Shown here one piece after another: positions 33,871-41,535 of a stretch of DNA of 64,000 bases (its first letter is position 1; each line of letters begins with the position of its first letter). Below the pieces are notes generated by a model, which saw nothing but the letters and a program-made list of their open reading frames with translations, was not told where the DNA came from and ran no database searches. The DNA comes from an uncultured Clostridia bacterium (lineage in GTDB: Bacteria > Bacillota > Clostridia > Christensenellales > Borkfalkiaceae): assembly GCA_937920115.1 (NCBI GenBank), contig CALGVF010000082.1:11242-75241 (forward strand), written 5' to 3'. A program made the translations under genes and the position numbers.

Positions 33871-34029
33871 TTATTCTCCCTTTGCTTGCTGTTCGAGCAT
33901 TGTGTATTTTAAATCGTATAACTTCGTCAATTTAGCCGTTATTCTATCCTGTTCGACCTGATTGCCGTCCGCTTCTCTTCGGGCGATTAAAAGCCGTCCT
34001 ATGGCTTCCTTTAACGCTTCTATCGTCAT
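33871..34029 (-). CDS. small helical protein, cassette 3
   Basis: 52 aa: mostly one or two amphipathic helices (ALKEAIGRLLIAREADGN, DRITAKLTKLYDLKYTMLEQ). GGAGAATTTATT precedes ATG. It overlaps the upstream gene by 4 nt. Function unknown. Confidence 0.6.
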   Translation of the reverse strand: MTIEALKEAIGRLLIARREADGNQVEQDRITAKLTKLYDLKYTMLEQQAKGE

Positions 34030-34331
34030 AATAAATTCTCCATAATCCATTCAATCGCCTGCTTTTCGGTATGTCCCGGGTGTTCTTTCGACCATTGTTT
34101 GAGCCTTAACTCTTTTGTCTTTCTATCGATTGATCCGGCGGGAGTATCCGCAATAGCGATTTCAAAGCCGTTTAACGCTCTTTTCATTTTACCATCTTCG
34201 AGTTCTTCGTATGGTATCAGACCGTAATATGTGTTATTGTTTTCCGTTCTGTTATGGTATTTCGGGTTCGTATCGGTTATCAATACGAACTCGCGATTCA
34301 TTATATTTACATTTTTTGTTAAAACTTTCAT
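34026..34331 (-). CDS. hypothetical protein, cassette 3
   Basis: 101 aa from the ATG at 34331 (GGTGAATGAT upstream); the frame extends to 34358 without a site. No recognised family. Confidence 0.55.
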   Translation of the reverse strand: MKVLTKNVNIMNREFVLITDTNPKYHNRTENNNTYYGLIPYEELEDGKMKRALNGFEIAIADTPAGSIDRKTKELRLKQWSKEHPGHTEKQAIEWIMENLL

Positions 34332-34332
34332 A

Positions 34333-34548
34333 TCATTCACCATCCTTTTCAACTTCAAATTTTGCCTCGGAAATCAGTAAATATAATTTCTTATACTTCT
34401 CTGCTTCTTTGAGATAAAATTGTTTTAAGCCGGAAACTTCGGCTTCTTCTGCGTACTTCTGAGCGCGTTCGATTATGGAATCCAACGTCGCCAAAATTTC
34501 GCCCGTCTGAGTACCATCAAGTTTTACTACTTTTACCAACCTTTCCAT
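34333..34548 (-). CDS. coiled-coil hypothetical protein, first gene of cassette 3
   Basis: 71 aa, strongly helical (DSIIERAQKYAEEAEVSGL, KEAEKYKKLYLLISEAKFEV). AAAGGAG precedes the ATG at 34548. Driven by promoter 34591-34619. Confidence 0.6.
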   Translation of the reverse strand: MERLVKVVKLDGTQTGEILATLDSIIERAQKYAEEAEVSGLKQFYLKEAEKYKKLYLLISEAKFEVEKDGE

Positions 34549-34590
34549 ATTATATAAATCTCCTTTGGCTCTCGCCCTTCAACTATCTAT

Positions 34591-34619
34591 ATTGCACCAT
34601 ATCTTGATAGCAATGTCAA
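34591..34619 (-). promoter_or_regulatory. minus-strand promoter of cassette 3
   Basis: TTGACA (34614-34619), 17 bp, TGCAAT (34591-34596) with TGG before it; weaker -10 than its siblings. CCGTGC lies 67 bp upstream (plus 34686-34691). Confidence 0.7.
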
Positions 34620-34701
34620 CTATTTTTCGCAACTTTTTGAAAGTATTTTTATTTTTTCTTCGCCCGGAGAACGGCTCGCAATTTTGCACGGCTACCGGGA
34701 T

Positions 34702-34731
34702 AAAAAAAGCGAGGATTTCTCCCCGCTTTCG
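34702..34731 (-). terminator. terminator of cassette 4
   Basis: On the minus strand AAAGCGGGG pairs with CCTCGCTTT and a long T run follows, immediately after the gene ending at 34733. Confidence 0.75.
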
Positions 34732-34732
34732 G

Positions 34733-35314
34733 TTAGTCGCATAAAAACTCCCACGAACTGATTTTTCTAAGTCCGTAACGCTTTAAATACGTTTGTAAGC
34801 GTTTTTCAAAACGTTCTTTGCATTTCTTCAACGCGACTATGTAACCCGCTCTATCGTCGGCAGAAATGACTTTGTGCGGCTTGTTTCCGTAATACGTTGA
34901 ATGTTTATATTCAGACATAAAGCCGACCGTATAAAAGCCGTTCAAGCCTGTTCCGAACAGATAGCCGTTTCTTGTTTCGTCCTCGGCTTGCTTTATCTGA
35001 ACGTCTATCTGTTTCAGATTTTCCGAAATGAAAAACTTTTCAGATTTTCTCGCCCGTTCCGCAAGATCTGAGGCTTCGTTCATCTGTTCCTGACTTGAAA
35101 CGCCACAGAATCCATAACCAAAACAAAACGATGTTTTTATCTTCGGCTTTTCAATTTCTACGATCTCCCCCGATGTTAATTCCGTTAGGCTATCGAGATA
35201 TGTATTTTTTAACCATTTAACATACTTGCGGCTGTTTTCGTCGTCGCCGTATTTTTTAATGTAACTGTTTTCAAGTGTTGCGTATAAGTCTTTTACTTCT
35301 TTTAAATTTTTCAT
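34733..35314 (-). CDS. hypothetical protein, cassette 4
   Basis: 193 aa from the ATG at 35314 (AAGAGAG upstream); the frame extends further without a site. Helical N-terminus, FCFGYGFCGVSSQEQ in the middle and a Lys/Arg-rich end (RFEKRLQTYLKRYGLRK). No recognised family. Coupled to the upstream gene (stop 2 nt away). Confidence 0.6.
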   Translation of the reverse strand: MKNLKEVKDLYATLENSYIKKYGDDENSRKYVKWLKNTYLDSLTELTSGEIVEIEKPKIKTSFCFGYGFCGVSSQEQMNEASDLAERARKSEKFFISENLKQIDVQIKQAEDETRNGYLFGTGLNGFYTVGFMSEYKHSTYYGNKPHKVISADDRAGYIVALKKCKERFEKRLQTYLKRYGLRKISSWEFLCD

Positions 35315-35315
35315 A

Positions 35316-35660
35316 TTATTTCTCTCTTCTTGCCTCAATTTCTTTTTTCTTTTTAAGTAGTTTATTTGCGAGTTCTGAATACATACATTGTATCTTTTCC
35401 GCATCTTCTATAAGGGTACTTATAGAACTCGGGACACCGTAAGTTCCTCTCATTTCAATCAACGGCTCAACGTGTTCGTCTATATCGAATGACAGAGCAA
35501 TCTCGCTCACTTGCACAAAAATGTCCGCATCTTTGTTAAGATATTCAACCAAATTCTCACCAGCGGGTGACCAGTTTTCTATCTCAATATCTTTATTCGT
35601 AACGTTAACATTCCATCCGCAATCTTTAATTACTTTTAAATATTCTTTGTATCCTTTCAT
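35316..35660 (-). CDS. hypothetical protein, first gene of cassette 4
   Basis: 114 aa from the ATG at 35660 with AGAGAGG upstream. Acidic; IFVQVSEIALSFDIDEHVEP suggests a beta-rich core. No family recognised. Confidence 0.6.
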   Translation of the reverse strand: MKGYKEYLKVIKDCGWNVNVTNKDIEIENWSPAGENLVEYLNKDADIFVQVSEIALSFDIDEHVEPLIEMRGTYGVPSSISTLIEDAEKIQCMYSELANKLLKKKKEIEARREK

Positions 35661-35710
35661 ATATACAACCTCTCTTTTTGTGAACGTTTCCCCGCTCACT
35701 TTCTGATTAT

Positions 35711-35739
35711 ATTATACTACATATAGATAGCATTGTCAA
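35711..35739 (-). promoter_or_regulatory. minus-strand promoter of cassette 4
   Basis: TTGACA (35734-35739), 17 bp, TATAAT (35711-35716). CCGTGC lies 66 bp upstream (plus 35805-35810), with a second copy at 35909-35914. Confidence 0.85.
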
Positions 35740-35929
35740 CCGTTTAAACAAACTTTTTAAAAAATTTTTTAATTATTTTTGACTTGCTCTGCGTCCGGAG
35801 ATTTGCACGGCTTGCGTCTGTTCTGCTATGATGTGATATCCACAAGAAAAACTCCGGGCGGTGCTTTGTGGTTTTTCCGTTCGCTCTGTTCTGTCGTCGA
35901 AGTTCTTAGCACGGCTTACGGAAGGCAAA

Positions 35930-35957
35930 AAGAAAACCGCCCTTTCGAGCGGTTTTT
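35930..35957 (-). terminator. terminator of cassette 5
   Basis: AAAACCGC/GCGGTTTT stem (plus 35933-35940 and 35949-35956); on the minus strand a T-rich run follows. Confidence 0.75.
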
Positions 35958-35962
35958 CGATT

Positions 35963-36394
35963 TTATCCGATTGCTATTATGTTTGATATTTTAATGTCAA
36001 AACAAGCCGTTTGACTGCTTTTTCTGTCGCTGACGAGTTTCTGTTCAACAAGTTCCGCCTTCGTCGTTTTTTCGCCATTTATCGTCCATTCAGAACGCGT
36101 TACCGTATGCGTTGTATAAACTCGCAACATATATTCGCCCGTCTTTTCCGACTGTAAGATATAATTAACGTCGCCGTCTTTCCATACCTTACCATTAAGC
36201 CCGCCCGTTTCCTTGTTTACGTTCGCTTTCAGGTGCGAGTAATTTATTCCTAAGCGGTAAACGCCTTTACACTTTTTGACGATGTTTTTATCTCTACCCG
36301 CCGCAAACGTATAAGGGTTAGCGTAATACTCTATGCAAACGAACGCGCCTTTTCTTTTGTCTTTTGCCTTTTCGATAACTTCTTGTAATTCCAT
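35963..36394 (-). CDS. hypothetical protein, cassette 5 (single gene)
   Basis: 143 aa, basic, beta-rich in appearance, no recognised family. AGAGAGG lies before the ATG at 36394. It is the sole gene between promoter 36435-36463 and its terminator. Confidence 0.6.
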   Translation of the reverse strand: MELQEVIEKAKDKRKGAFVCIEYYANPYTFAAGRDKNIVKKCKGVYRLGINYSHLKANVNKETGGLNGKVWKDGDVNYILQSEKTGEYMLRVYTTHTVTRSEWTINGEKTTKAELVEQKLVSDRKSSQTACFDIKISNIIAIG

Positions 36395-36434
36395 ATATAT
36401 ACCTCTCTTTTGCCTTTCGGCTTTATCTATATAT

Positions 36435-36463
36435 AGTATACTATATTTAGTTTATTTTGTCAA
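36435..36463 (-). promoter_or_regulatory. minus-strand promoter of cassette 5
   Basis: TTGACA (36458-36463), 17 bp, TATACT (36435-36440). CCGTGC lies 56 bp upstream (plus 36519-36524). Confidence 0.8.
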
Positions 36464-36537
36464 CTATTTTTCGCAAGTTTTTTAAAATATTTTTTATTGT
36501 CTGATAGCCGGATGTTTTGCACGGCTACCCGAAGATA

Positions 36538-36565
36538 AAAAGAAAACGCCCTTTCCGGGCGTTCG
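36538..36565 (-). terminator. terminator of cassette 6
   Basis: AACGCCC/GGGCGTT stem (plus 36545-36551 and 36557-36563) with a minus-strand T run. Confidence 0.75.
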
Positions 36566-36568
36566 CTT

Positions 36569-37174
36569 TTAATGTAATTTAAAGTAAACCGCTTGCCCCT
36601 CTCTCAGGCTCCAACAACTTTTGCAGAACTTGCAAGAGCCTTGACAAGGGATCGCAAACTCGGGGATGTTATTTTCGGCGGGATCTTTTAACTCTACATA
36701 TGCAACCGGGAAATTATGCGGATTGTCGACTTTAAACGATTTTCCCCAACCACTGAAAACGATATGCAAATTATCGGGAATGTTTCCGCCGTTCGCGATA
36801 AACTCGTTGACGATTTCAAATTTTTTAGTAAATGCTAAAAATTTTGTATCGGGGGAATTTTTCGCGATGTTTATCATCATTTCAAAAAACTTTTTATTGA
36901 CGATATCGCCCGAAGAAAACCAACGAAAGAAACGATAAACAATATCGCCGTTATTGATCCATTCGGTAACGTCTTTTTCGAGTTTTTCGGGGTTGTTTAT
37001 AAACTCGTTCAGGTTGTTTTTTAAAGATTGTTGAACGTTACCATACATCCAATTACCTTTGCAAGCATAGCAATTTTTTTTACAAGGCGCATCGCATCTA
37101 CAAGTTACGATCGCGGGAAGATTAAACGAAGGGATTTTGTCCCCGAGTTTACTGTTACTTAAAGAAATATGCAT
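36569..37174 (-). CDS. GP88-family Cys-rich phage protein
   Basis: 201 aa from the ATG at 37174 (GGTGATTGAG upstream); ATG 37186 is the alternative. MHISLSNSKLGDKIPSFNLP, TCRCDAPCKKNCYACKG (about 29-45) and CQGSCKFCKSCW near the C-terminus are the hallmarks of phage gene-product-88 proteins, whose Cys clusters resemble radical-SAM or other Fe-S proteins. The function is not established. Single gene of cassette 6. Confidence 0.8.
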   Translation of the reverse strand: MHISLSNSKLGDKIPSFNLPAIVTCRCDAPCKKNCYACKGNWMYGNVQQSLKNNLNEFINNPEKLEKDVTEWINNGDIVYRFFRWFSSGDIVNKKFFEMMINIAKNSPDTKFLAFTKKFEIVNEFIANGGNIPDNLHIVFSGWGKSFKVDNPHNFPVAYVELKDPAENNIPEFAIPCQGSCKFCKSCWSLREGQAVYFKLH

Positions 37175-37230
37175 CTCAATCACCATTGCAAGCCGTTCGC
37201 ATCGGCTCGCCCTTTCTTTTTTCTGATTAT

Positions 37231-37259
37231 ATTATACTATATATTGATAACAATATCAA
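37231..37259 (-). promoter_or_regulatory. minus-strand promoter of cassette 6
   Basis: TTGATA (37254-37259), 17 bp, TATAAT (37231-37236). CCGTGC lies 74 bp upstream (plus 37333-37338). Confidence 0.8.
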
Positions 37260-38210
37260 CTATTTTTAACAACTTTTTTAAATTATTTTTTATATTTTTG
37301 TCGCGTATTTGCCCGGGTATACGCGTATATAGGCACGGGCAACATATATCTTTTATGAACGCCCGCCCCGCCCCTCGCCGAAGTTCCACAAGCAAAGCAA
37401 AGCAGGGTAGGGGTGGTGGGCGAAAGGTATTTTGCAGGAGTGTGTTAAGTGAATCATCCCTCCCGCGTCCAACCCAACCTTAGGCAGTTTTTAAATTTCC
37501 CGTAGCGACCTTAGGCAGTTTTTGAGATAATCCAAACCAAACTTAGGCAGTTTTTGACAAAGCAATGCAACCCGACTAATTTTTTTTGCAAATGAAGTTA
37601 TATAACAAAACAAACAAATTTAAAAACGAGCCAAAAAGAATTGTGATAGTGGAGTGATAAAAGTAAAATAAAGCAATTTTAAGTGCAATTTTTAAAATCG
37701 CAAAAATCTACTGTAATTATCGTTTTTTTTGGTGTGGATTTACCCTCTTTTGGCATATTATTATGTATTTTTCTATATTATATACGTGAAAACGAGAAAA
37801 GAAATATATATAAAGGAATAGAAAAATATACATTATTTTACGCAAAAATAGGCAAATAAAGTAGAAAAAGTCGAGAAATTATCGAAGATTTTGGAGAAAA
37901 CAAAAACTGCACTTAAATTTAAAACTCGGCATTAAATTATGACGAAGCAGTGAAAATGCGACCAAAAAGACCGAAAAGTCGCAAAAGTCGCAAGAAAACG
38001 AAAACAAATCTCTTCTCAATCAGAAGTGTGGATATTCCTTTCCGCTTACTGCAATACAGAAACGGGGTAACAGGGGAAACCGCAAAAATTTTAAAAATTT
38101 TCGTAAAAACTCTTTACAAAAAGAAAAATGTGTGGTATTATGTAGACGAAAAGGCATACCGACTGCCCTAAGTCGGGCATATTAACTCAAGGAGAGAGGT
38201 AAAATTCCGA
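37260..38210. other. 0.95-kb intergenic control region B
   Basis: No convincing gene. Contents in order: GC-rich complementary arms (37360-37374 and 37405-37422); three TTAGGCAGTTTTT repeats whose 15-bp units start at 37478, 37509 and 37541, 31-32 bp apart; CAATTTTAAGTGCAATTTT (37674-37692), the exact inverse of 26783-26801; GAAGATTTTGGAGAAAA (37884-37900); then the 38113 promoter. It shares these repeats with region A at 26-27 kb. Candidate origin or late-control region. Confidence 0.55.
38113..38141 (+). promoter_or_regulatory. sigma-A-type promoter for scaffold and capsid genes
   Basis: TTTACA at 38113-38118, 17 bp, TATTAT at 38136-38141, with TGTGG before it. Confidence 0.7.
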
Positions 38211-39035
38211 ATGCAGAATGAAATCAAAGAAGAGGTAAAGAAACCCGAATCCGAAGCAGACAAAGAACTTAGCGATTTGTTTGTGAAAGACGAGGAGGTG
38301 ACCGCTACCGAAAACAATGCAGATACCCTTACTGCTGGGCAGGAAACCGACGGAACGAAAGAGGACATCGAAGTCAAAACCGAAGAGCCGTCCGTCGATA
38401 TGTCGGCTGAAGAAAAAAGCGGCGCGGAAAATTTCGTAAAAACCGAAAACTTATCGCAAAAAGACACAGCGCAGACTGATGCGCCGGAAGTCGAAAAAGC
38501 GATATTCACGCAGTCACAGGTCAATAAATTGGCAGGCAAGGCAAGAGAAGAAGGCAGAGCGTCGGCTTTGAAAGAATTGTTTGCGAGATACGGTGTGGCT
38601 GACGAGAACGAATTGAACGGAATATTCGGCAAAGGACAAACGTATGACGATCTGAACGAAGAATATGCCGCGCAGGGCAATTCGGTCAGAGAAGTCAGAG
38701 CCGAAAACGCTTTACTCAGAACGAACATAGTTCCCGAACGTTGGGACGACGTTAAAGCGATTCTTGGCACGAAAGGTCTTGAGGTTTCTCAGGAAAACAT
38801 TACCGCAGAATTGGCGACGCATCCGGAATGGCGAGGAGCGAGTGTGGCAGTTGAATCGGAAAAGAAACCGTTCAGCCCGGAGTTGGGCGAGCAACTGAAG
38901 AACACGCCGACGCAGAAACCGGACGCGACGGAAAGCAAGATGTCGCCGCTCAGACGGTTAGGCACTGAAAACGGCGAAAACGAATCTCCCGAAGTTTCCG
39001 AAGAGAAGAAAATTCTTTCGATGTTCGGGCTGTAA
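38211..39035 (+). CDS. head scaffolding protein
   Basis: 274 aa, very acidic and rich in Glu, Asp, Lys and Thr, with a helical centre (SQVNKLAGKAREEGRASALK, about 103-122) and a short conserved C-terminal tail (EEKKILSMFGL). This composition, its length and its position just before the capsid gene fit a scaffolding protein that guides prohead assembly and then leaves or is degraded. GGAGAGAGGTAAAATT precedes ATG. Confidence 0.75.
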   Translation: MQNEIKEEVKKPESEADKELSDLFVKDEEVTATENNADTLTAGQETDGTKEDIEVKTEEPSVDMSAEEKSGAENFVKTENLSQKDTAQTDAPEVEKAIFTQSQVNKLAGKAREEGRASALKELFARYGVADENELNGIFGKGQTYDDLNEEYAAQGNSVREVRAENALLRTNIVPERWDDVKAILGTKGLEVSQENITAELATHPEWRGASVAVESEKKPFSPELGEQLKNTPTQKPDATESKMSPLRRLGTENGENESPEVSEEKKILSMFGL

Positions 39036-39116
39036 AAACTTACGATTCGAACGAACCGAACTGTAAAAATTTTACGCAATCTAATTCTGTGGATTATCCA
39101 AAGGAGAAAGTGAATT

Positions 39117-39533
39117 ATGACTATCGATGAGGCTAAGAAAGCATTTGACGAAATGAGAGCGCAGGGCGCGGACGATAATGCGATACTCGGAACGCTGTAC
39201 AGAATGTTCCAAGACGACAAAATCGACGTAGAGCAACTCGGCGCGCTCGTAAACGTACTCGGATATGAACTTACGGACGAATTCAAGCAGATGACGCCCG
39301 AAGATCAAAAGACGAAAGGTTGGGAAGCCGATGACGAAAGCGAAAAAGCGGAAGGCGTGACCGACGAAGAAGTCGAAAAAGCGAAAGAGTACGGCGACGA
39401 TCCTGACGAAAGGAGCGGTAACGCATCCGACGAAAAATCGGACGAAACGGATGCCGAATCCGATAAAAAGGACGAGGAAGAATCCGACGAGGAAGCGACT
39501 AAAAAGGCGAGGAAAATATTCGGTTTGGACTAA
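39117..39533 (+). CDS. acidic structural or assembly protein
   Basis: 138 aa. The N-terminal 65 residues are a compact helical domain (TIDEAKKAFDEMRAQGADDN); the rest is a run of Glu/Asp/Lys/Ser ending KKARKIFGLD, similar to the tail of the scaffold (KKILSMFGL). A shared C-terminal tail suggests both contact the capsid protein. No recognised family. Confidence 0.6.
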   Translation: MTIDEAKKAFDEMRAQGADDNAILGTLYRMFQDDKIDVEQLGALVNVLGYELTDEFKQMTPEDQKTKGWEADDESEKAEGVTDEEVEKAKEYGDDPDERSGNASDEKSDETDAESDKKDEEESDEEATKKARKIFGLD

Positions 39534-39560
39534 AAATTTATTTTTTTAGGAGAAACCTAT

Positions 39561-40772
39561 ATGGCTGGTAACAATATAGAACTTATTACCAAGTATAGCA
39601 CCAAAGCGTTCGACGAAGTTTACAAACAGGAATCGGTTACGGCGGCTTTGGACGTCCCCAACGCGTTTATGGAATTCACGGGTGCAAAGACCGTTAAAAT
39701 CAGAAAATTCCAGACGGGCGGACTTAACAGTTATTCGAGAAACAACAACGCGGGCGGTTACGGCGACACGAGAATTGATCAGCCTTCGGGCGATTATTAT
39801 GGTTCTGCGGGATTCGGTTATAAGCAGACGAGCGCGAAAGTCGAATGGGAAGAAAGAACCCTTAAGATGGACAGAGCGGCGGCTATTCCGATTGAGTATT
39901 TCGATAACGAGGAAGCGGGCGGCGACGTAGTATCGCTTACGGCATCCGAATTTATGAGAACCGTTATGGTCCCCGAAAACGACGCGTACACGCTTTCGAC
40001 GATTGCGGCGAATGCGGGTAAGGTTGTATCCGAGGCAATCGCAGACAATAAAGCCCTTGCGGCATTAAACAGCGCGTTCCTGTATTTCGAGGAAAACGAA
40101 GTTCCCGCAAACGATCAGGTTATCTTCGCGTCGCCGGCATTCATGAAGAAACTTCGTGAAACGACCGAAATGACGAGATTCCTCGGCGAGGATGTAAAAG
40201 ACAGAAAAGTCAATTACAAAATCACGAATTACGAAGGTAGAGATATTATCACGGTATCTCCGCAGAGGCTTCATACGGGCTTCAAGGCTTACGAAGGCGG
40301 TTATGGATGGGCAAGCGGTTCTGCGGCTATCAACTTCCTTGCGGTAGCGAAATCCGCAGTCGTACACGTTAAAAAATTCGAGCAGTTGAAAATCGTAAGC
40401 GGCGACATGAACCTTGCCGGTAACGGATTCGACGGTTACACGATTTATGCACGTATGTATTACGATGTGTTTGTACTCGACAACAAGAAATACGGTATTT
40501 ACGCGAGCATTTCGGCGACTGCTGAAACCGCAGACGTCCCTATGGTAAAACTTGAAATCGAAACGGACACCGCGCATAAGATTACCAAGATTACCACTAC
40601 TCCTCCGAACACGCTTTGCTTTGTAGCGACGGGAACTAAGTCCGGTACTTCCTTGACTTCGCCTGTTCTTGCAAAAGTTGGCGATACTGTTGCTCAGGAT
40701 GCTAAGTATTACGCAATTACTTCCGATAAGACCATTATCAGTAACGAAGTAAGCCCCAATCCTAAGGGTTAA
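39561..40772 (+). CDS. major capsid protein
   Basis: 403 aa. VTAALDVPNAFMEFTGAKTVKIRKF (25-49), then GGYGDTRIDQPSGDYYGSAGFGYKQTSAKVEWEERTLKMDRAAAIPI, EFMRTVMVPENDAYTLSTIA and VIFASPAFMKKLRET form the HK97-type fold pattern of Bacillota phage capsids. The last 70 residues (MVKLEIETDTAHKITKITTT onward) look like an added beta domain exposed on the shell. AGGAGAAACCTAT precedes ATG; a strong terminator follows. Confidence 0.85.
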   Translation: MAGNNIELITKYSTKAFDEVYKQESVTAALDVPNAFMEFTGAKTVKIRKFQTGGLNSYSRNNNAGGYGDTRIDQPSGDYYGSAGFGYKQTSAKVEWEERTLKMDRAAAIPIEYFDNEEAGGDVVSLTASEFMRTVMVPENDAYTLSTIAANAGKVVSEAIADNKALAALNSAFLYFEENEVPANDQVIFASPAFMKKLRETTEMTRFLGEDVKDRKVNYKITNYEGRDIITVSPQRLHTGFKAYEGGYGWASGSAAINFLAVAKSAVVHVKKFEQLKIVSGDMNLAGNGFDGYTIYARMYYDVFVLDNKKYGIYASISATAETADVPMVKLEIETDTAHKITKITTTPPNTLCFVATGTKSGTSLTSPVLAKVGDTVAQDAKYYAITSDKTIISNEVSPNPKG

Positions 40773-40805
40773 TTGCGTAACTCGGCGAACAATTTAATCT
40801 AACAC

Positions 40806-40845
40806 AAAAGGCTATCATTCCGAAAAGGTTTGGTAGCCTTTTTGA
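40806..40845 (+). terminator. terminator of the capsid operon
   Basis: AAAAGGCTA (40806-40814) with TAGCCTTTT (40834-40842) and further T; extended stem with a GAAA loop region. Confidence 0.85.
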
Positions 40846-40874
40846 AATATTTTTAAAATCTTTTTAGAAAACAC

Positions 40875-40903
40875 TTGACAAGATTTTAAGGTTGTGATAA
40901 TAT
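40875..40903 (+). promoter_or_regulatory. promoter of the structured RNA/tRNA unit
   Basis: TTGACA at 40875-40880, 17 bp, TAATAT at 40898-40903 with TGTG just before. The last base of the -35 box begins the right arm (40880-40887) of an 8-bp inverted repeat whose left arm is 40855-40862. Transcription should start near 40910. Confidence 0.8.
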
Positions 40904-40909
40904 ATGCTT

Positions 40910-41530
40910 AGGAAATGGATTTTCGCATACATTATTCCGTTTCCCATTCCCCCTTACTCGCGCCGTCGCGTTCTTGATTTACTGATTGCAAGTTTTTTGC
41001 CCTTTGCTTAAATTTTTCTTGCGATACATTCGTTTATAACAGTAATTCTCCATTATTTAAAACCTTTCTGACGCGGCGGCGTGACGATATGCTGTATATG
41101 CTCGGAACAACGGGCGATACGGCACCGGCAGGCAGTTAAAGGGTTCTGCCTTTATTCGAGTTCAAAATTGCGTAGGGGAACTCGGAAAACAAAACCCTTT
41201 TTACGGAAGATTACTCAATCGGCAAAGAGAGGTCCTAAATGGGCGAATAGGGTCGGCACCTATATCTTCCGCCAAAGGTGTGTAGTTCCACCTGATGTTA
41301 CTCGGCTAAAATCGGGTACGGTACGGCTTTGGCTGTTCGTCTTGCTCCGTTAAGGCAGACAGAACGGGTTTTGAAAAGTTTTCCTCGGCAGAGCAGAGCG
41401 TAATGCCGACTTGCGGCGCGCAATAAAACAGAAATGCAAGTTGTCATTGGTTGGCTATTGTTGGTGTGGAGTAATTTCCCACACAAACGATCGTGAATCC
41501 TCGGTTAAGGGTTGCAACCGAAAAACTTTT
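40910..41530 (+). ncRNA. large structured noncoding RNA, ROOL/GOLLD-like candidate
   Basis: About 620 nt with its own promoter and no credible ORF, ending just before a tRNA and shared terminator. Directly visible helices: 40911-40918/40937-40944 (8 bp); 40959-40971/41071-41083 (13 bp, two G-U) enclosing 40985-40992/41018-41025 (8 bp); 41138-41145/41193-41200 (8 bp) enclosing 41157-41163/41178-41184 (7 bp); 41204-41211/41264-41271 (8 bp) enclosing 41247-41251/41259-41263; 41276-41280/41289-41293; 41347-41351/41363-41367; 41385-41390/41404-41409; 41410-41414/41436-41440; 41464-41469/41479-41484; 41501-41506/41516-41521. ROOL and GOLLD are large phage-associated RNAs found beside tRNAs in Bacillota and rumen phages; size, setting and structure fit. 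The class itself needs a covariance search. Confidence 0.7.
41205..41274 (+). other. tRNA-like fold with collapsed anticodon arm, inside the large RNA
   Basis: GGAAGAT/ATCTTCC acceptor stem (41205-41211, 41264-41270), T8-A9, a 3-bp D-stem CTC/GAG with a GG-containing loop (41214-41229), a 5-bp T-stem with 7-nt loop GTCGGCA (41247-41263), then G and CCA (41271-41274). All spacings match a class-II tRNA except that only about 17 nt are left for the anticodon arm, which can form GTCC/GGGC with a 5-nt loop. Not a working tRNA as read. Confidence 0.5.
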
Positions 41531-41535
41531 ATCAT

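Larger units (their letters stand above)
35661..35962. other. intergenic spacer between cassettes 4 and 5
   Basis: About 300 bp without a gene: the cassette 4 promoter with its A/T-rich upstream block, two GCACGG motifs and the terminator of cassette 5. Confidence 0.6.

Noticed and set aside
37950..38171. 73-codon Lys/Arg-rich ORF before the scaffold gene
   Set aside because: It overlaps the 38113-38141 promoter and is built from A-rich repeats.
38168..38770. Long minus-strand ORF opposite the scaffold gene
   Set aside because: Shadow of the Glu/Lys-rich plus-strand gene; Ser/Phe-rich with no start signals.
41205..41300. Group I intron core
   Set aside because: A TAAATG segment looked like the R box, but no matching P7 strand or S box could be found downstream.
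41081..41353. 90-codon ORF within the structured RNA region
   Set aside because: No Shine-Dalgarno site, atypical composition, and it runs across well-formed RNA helices.
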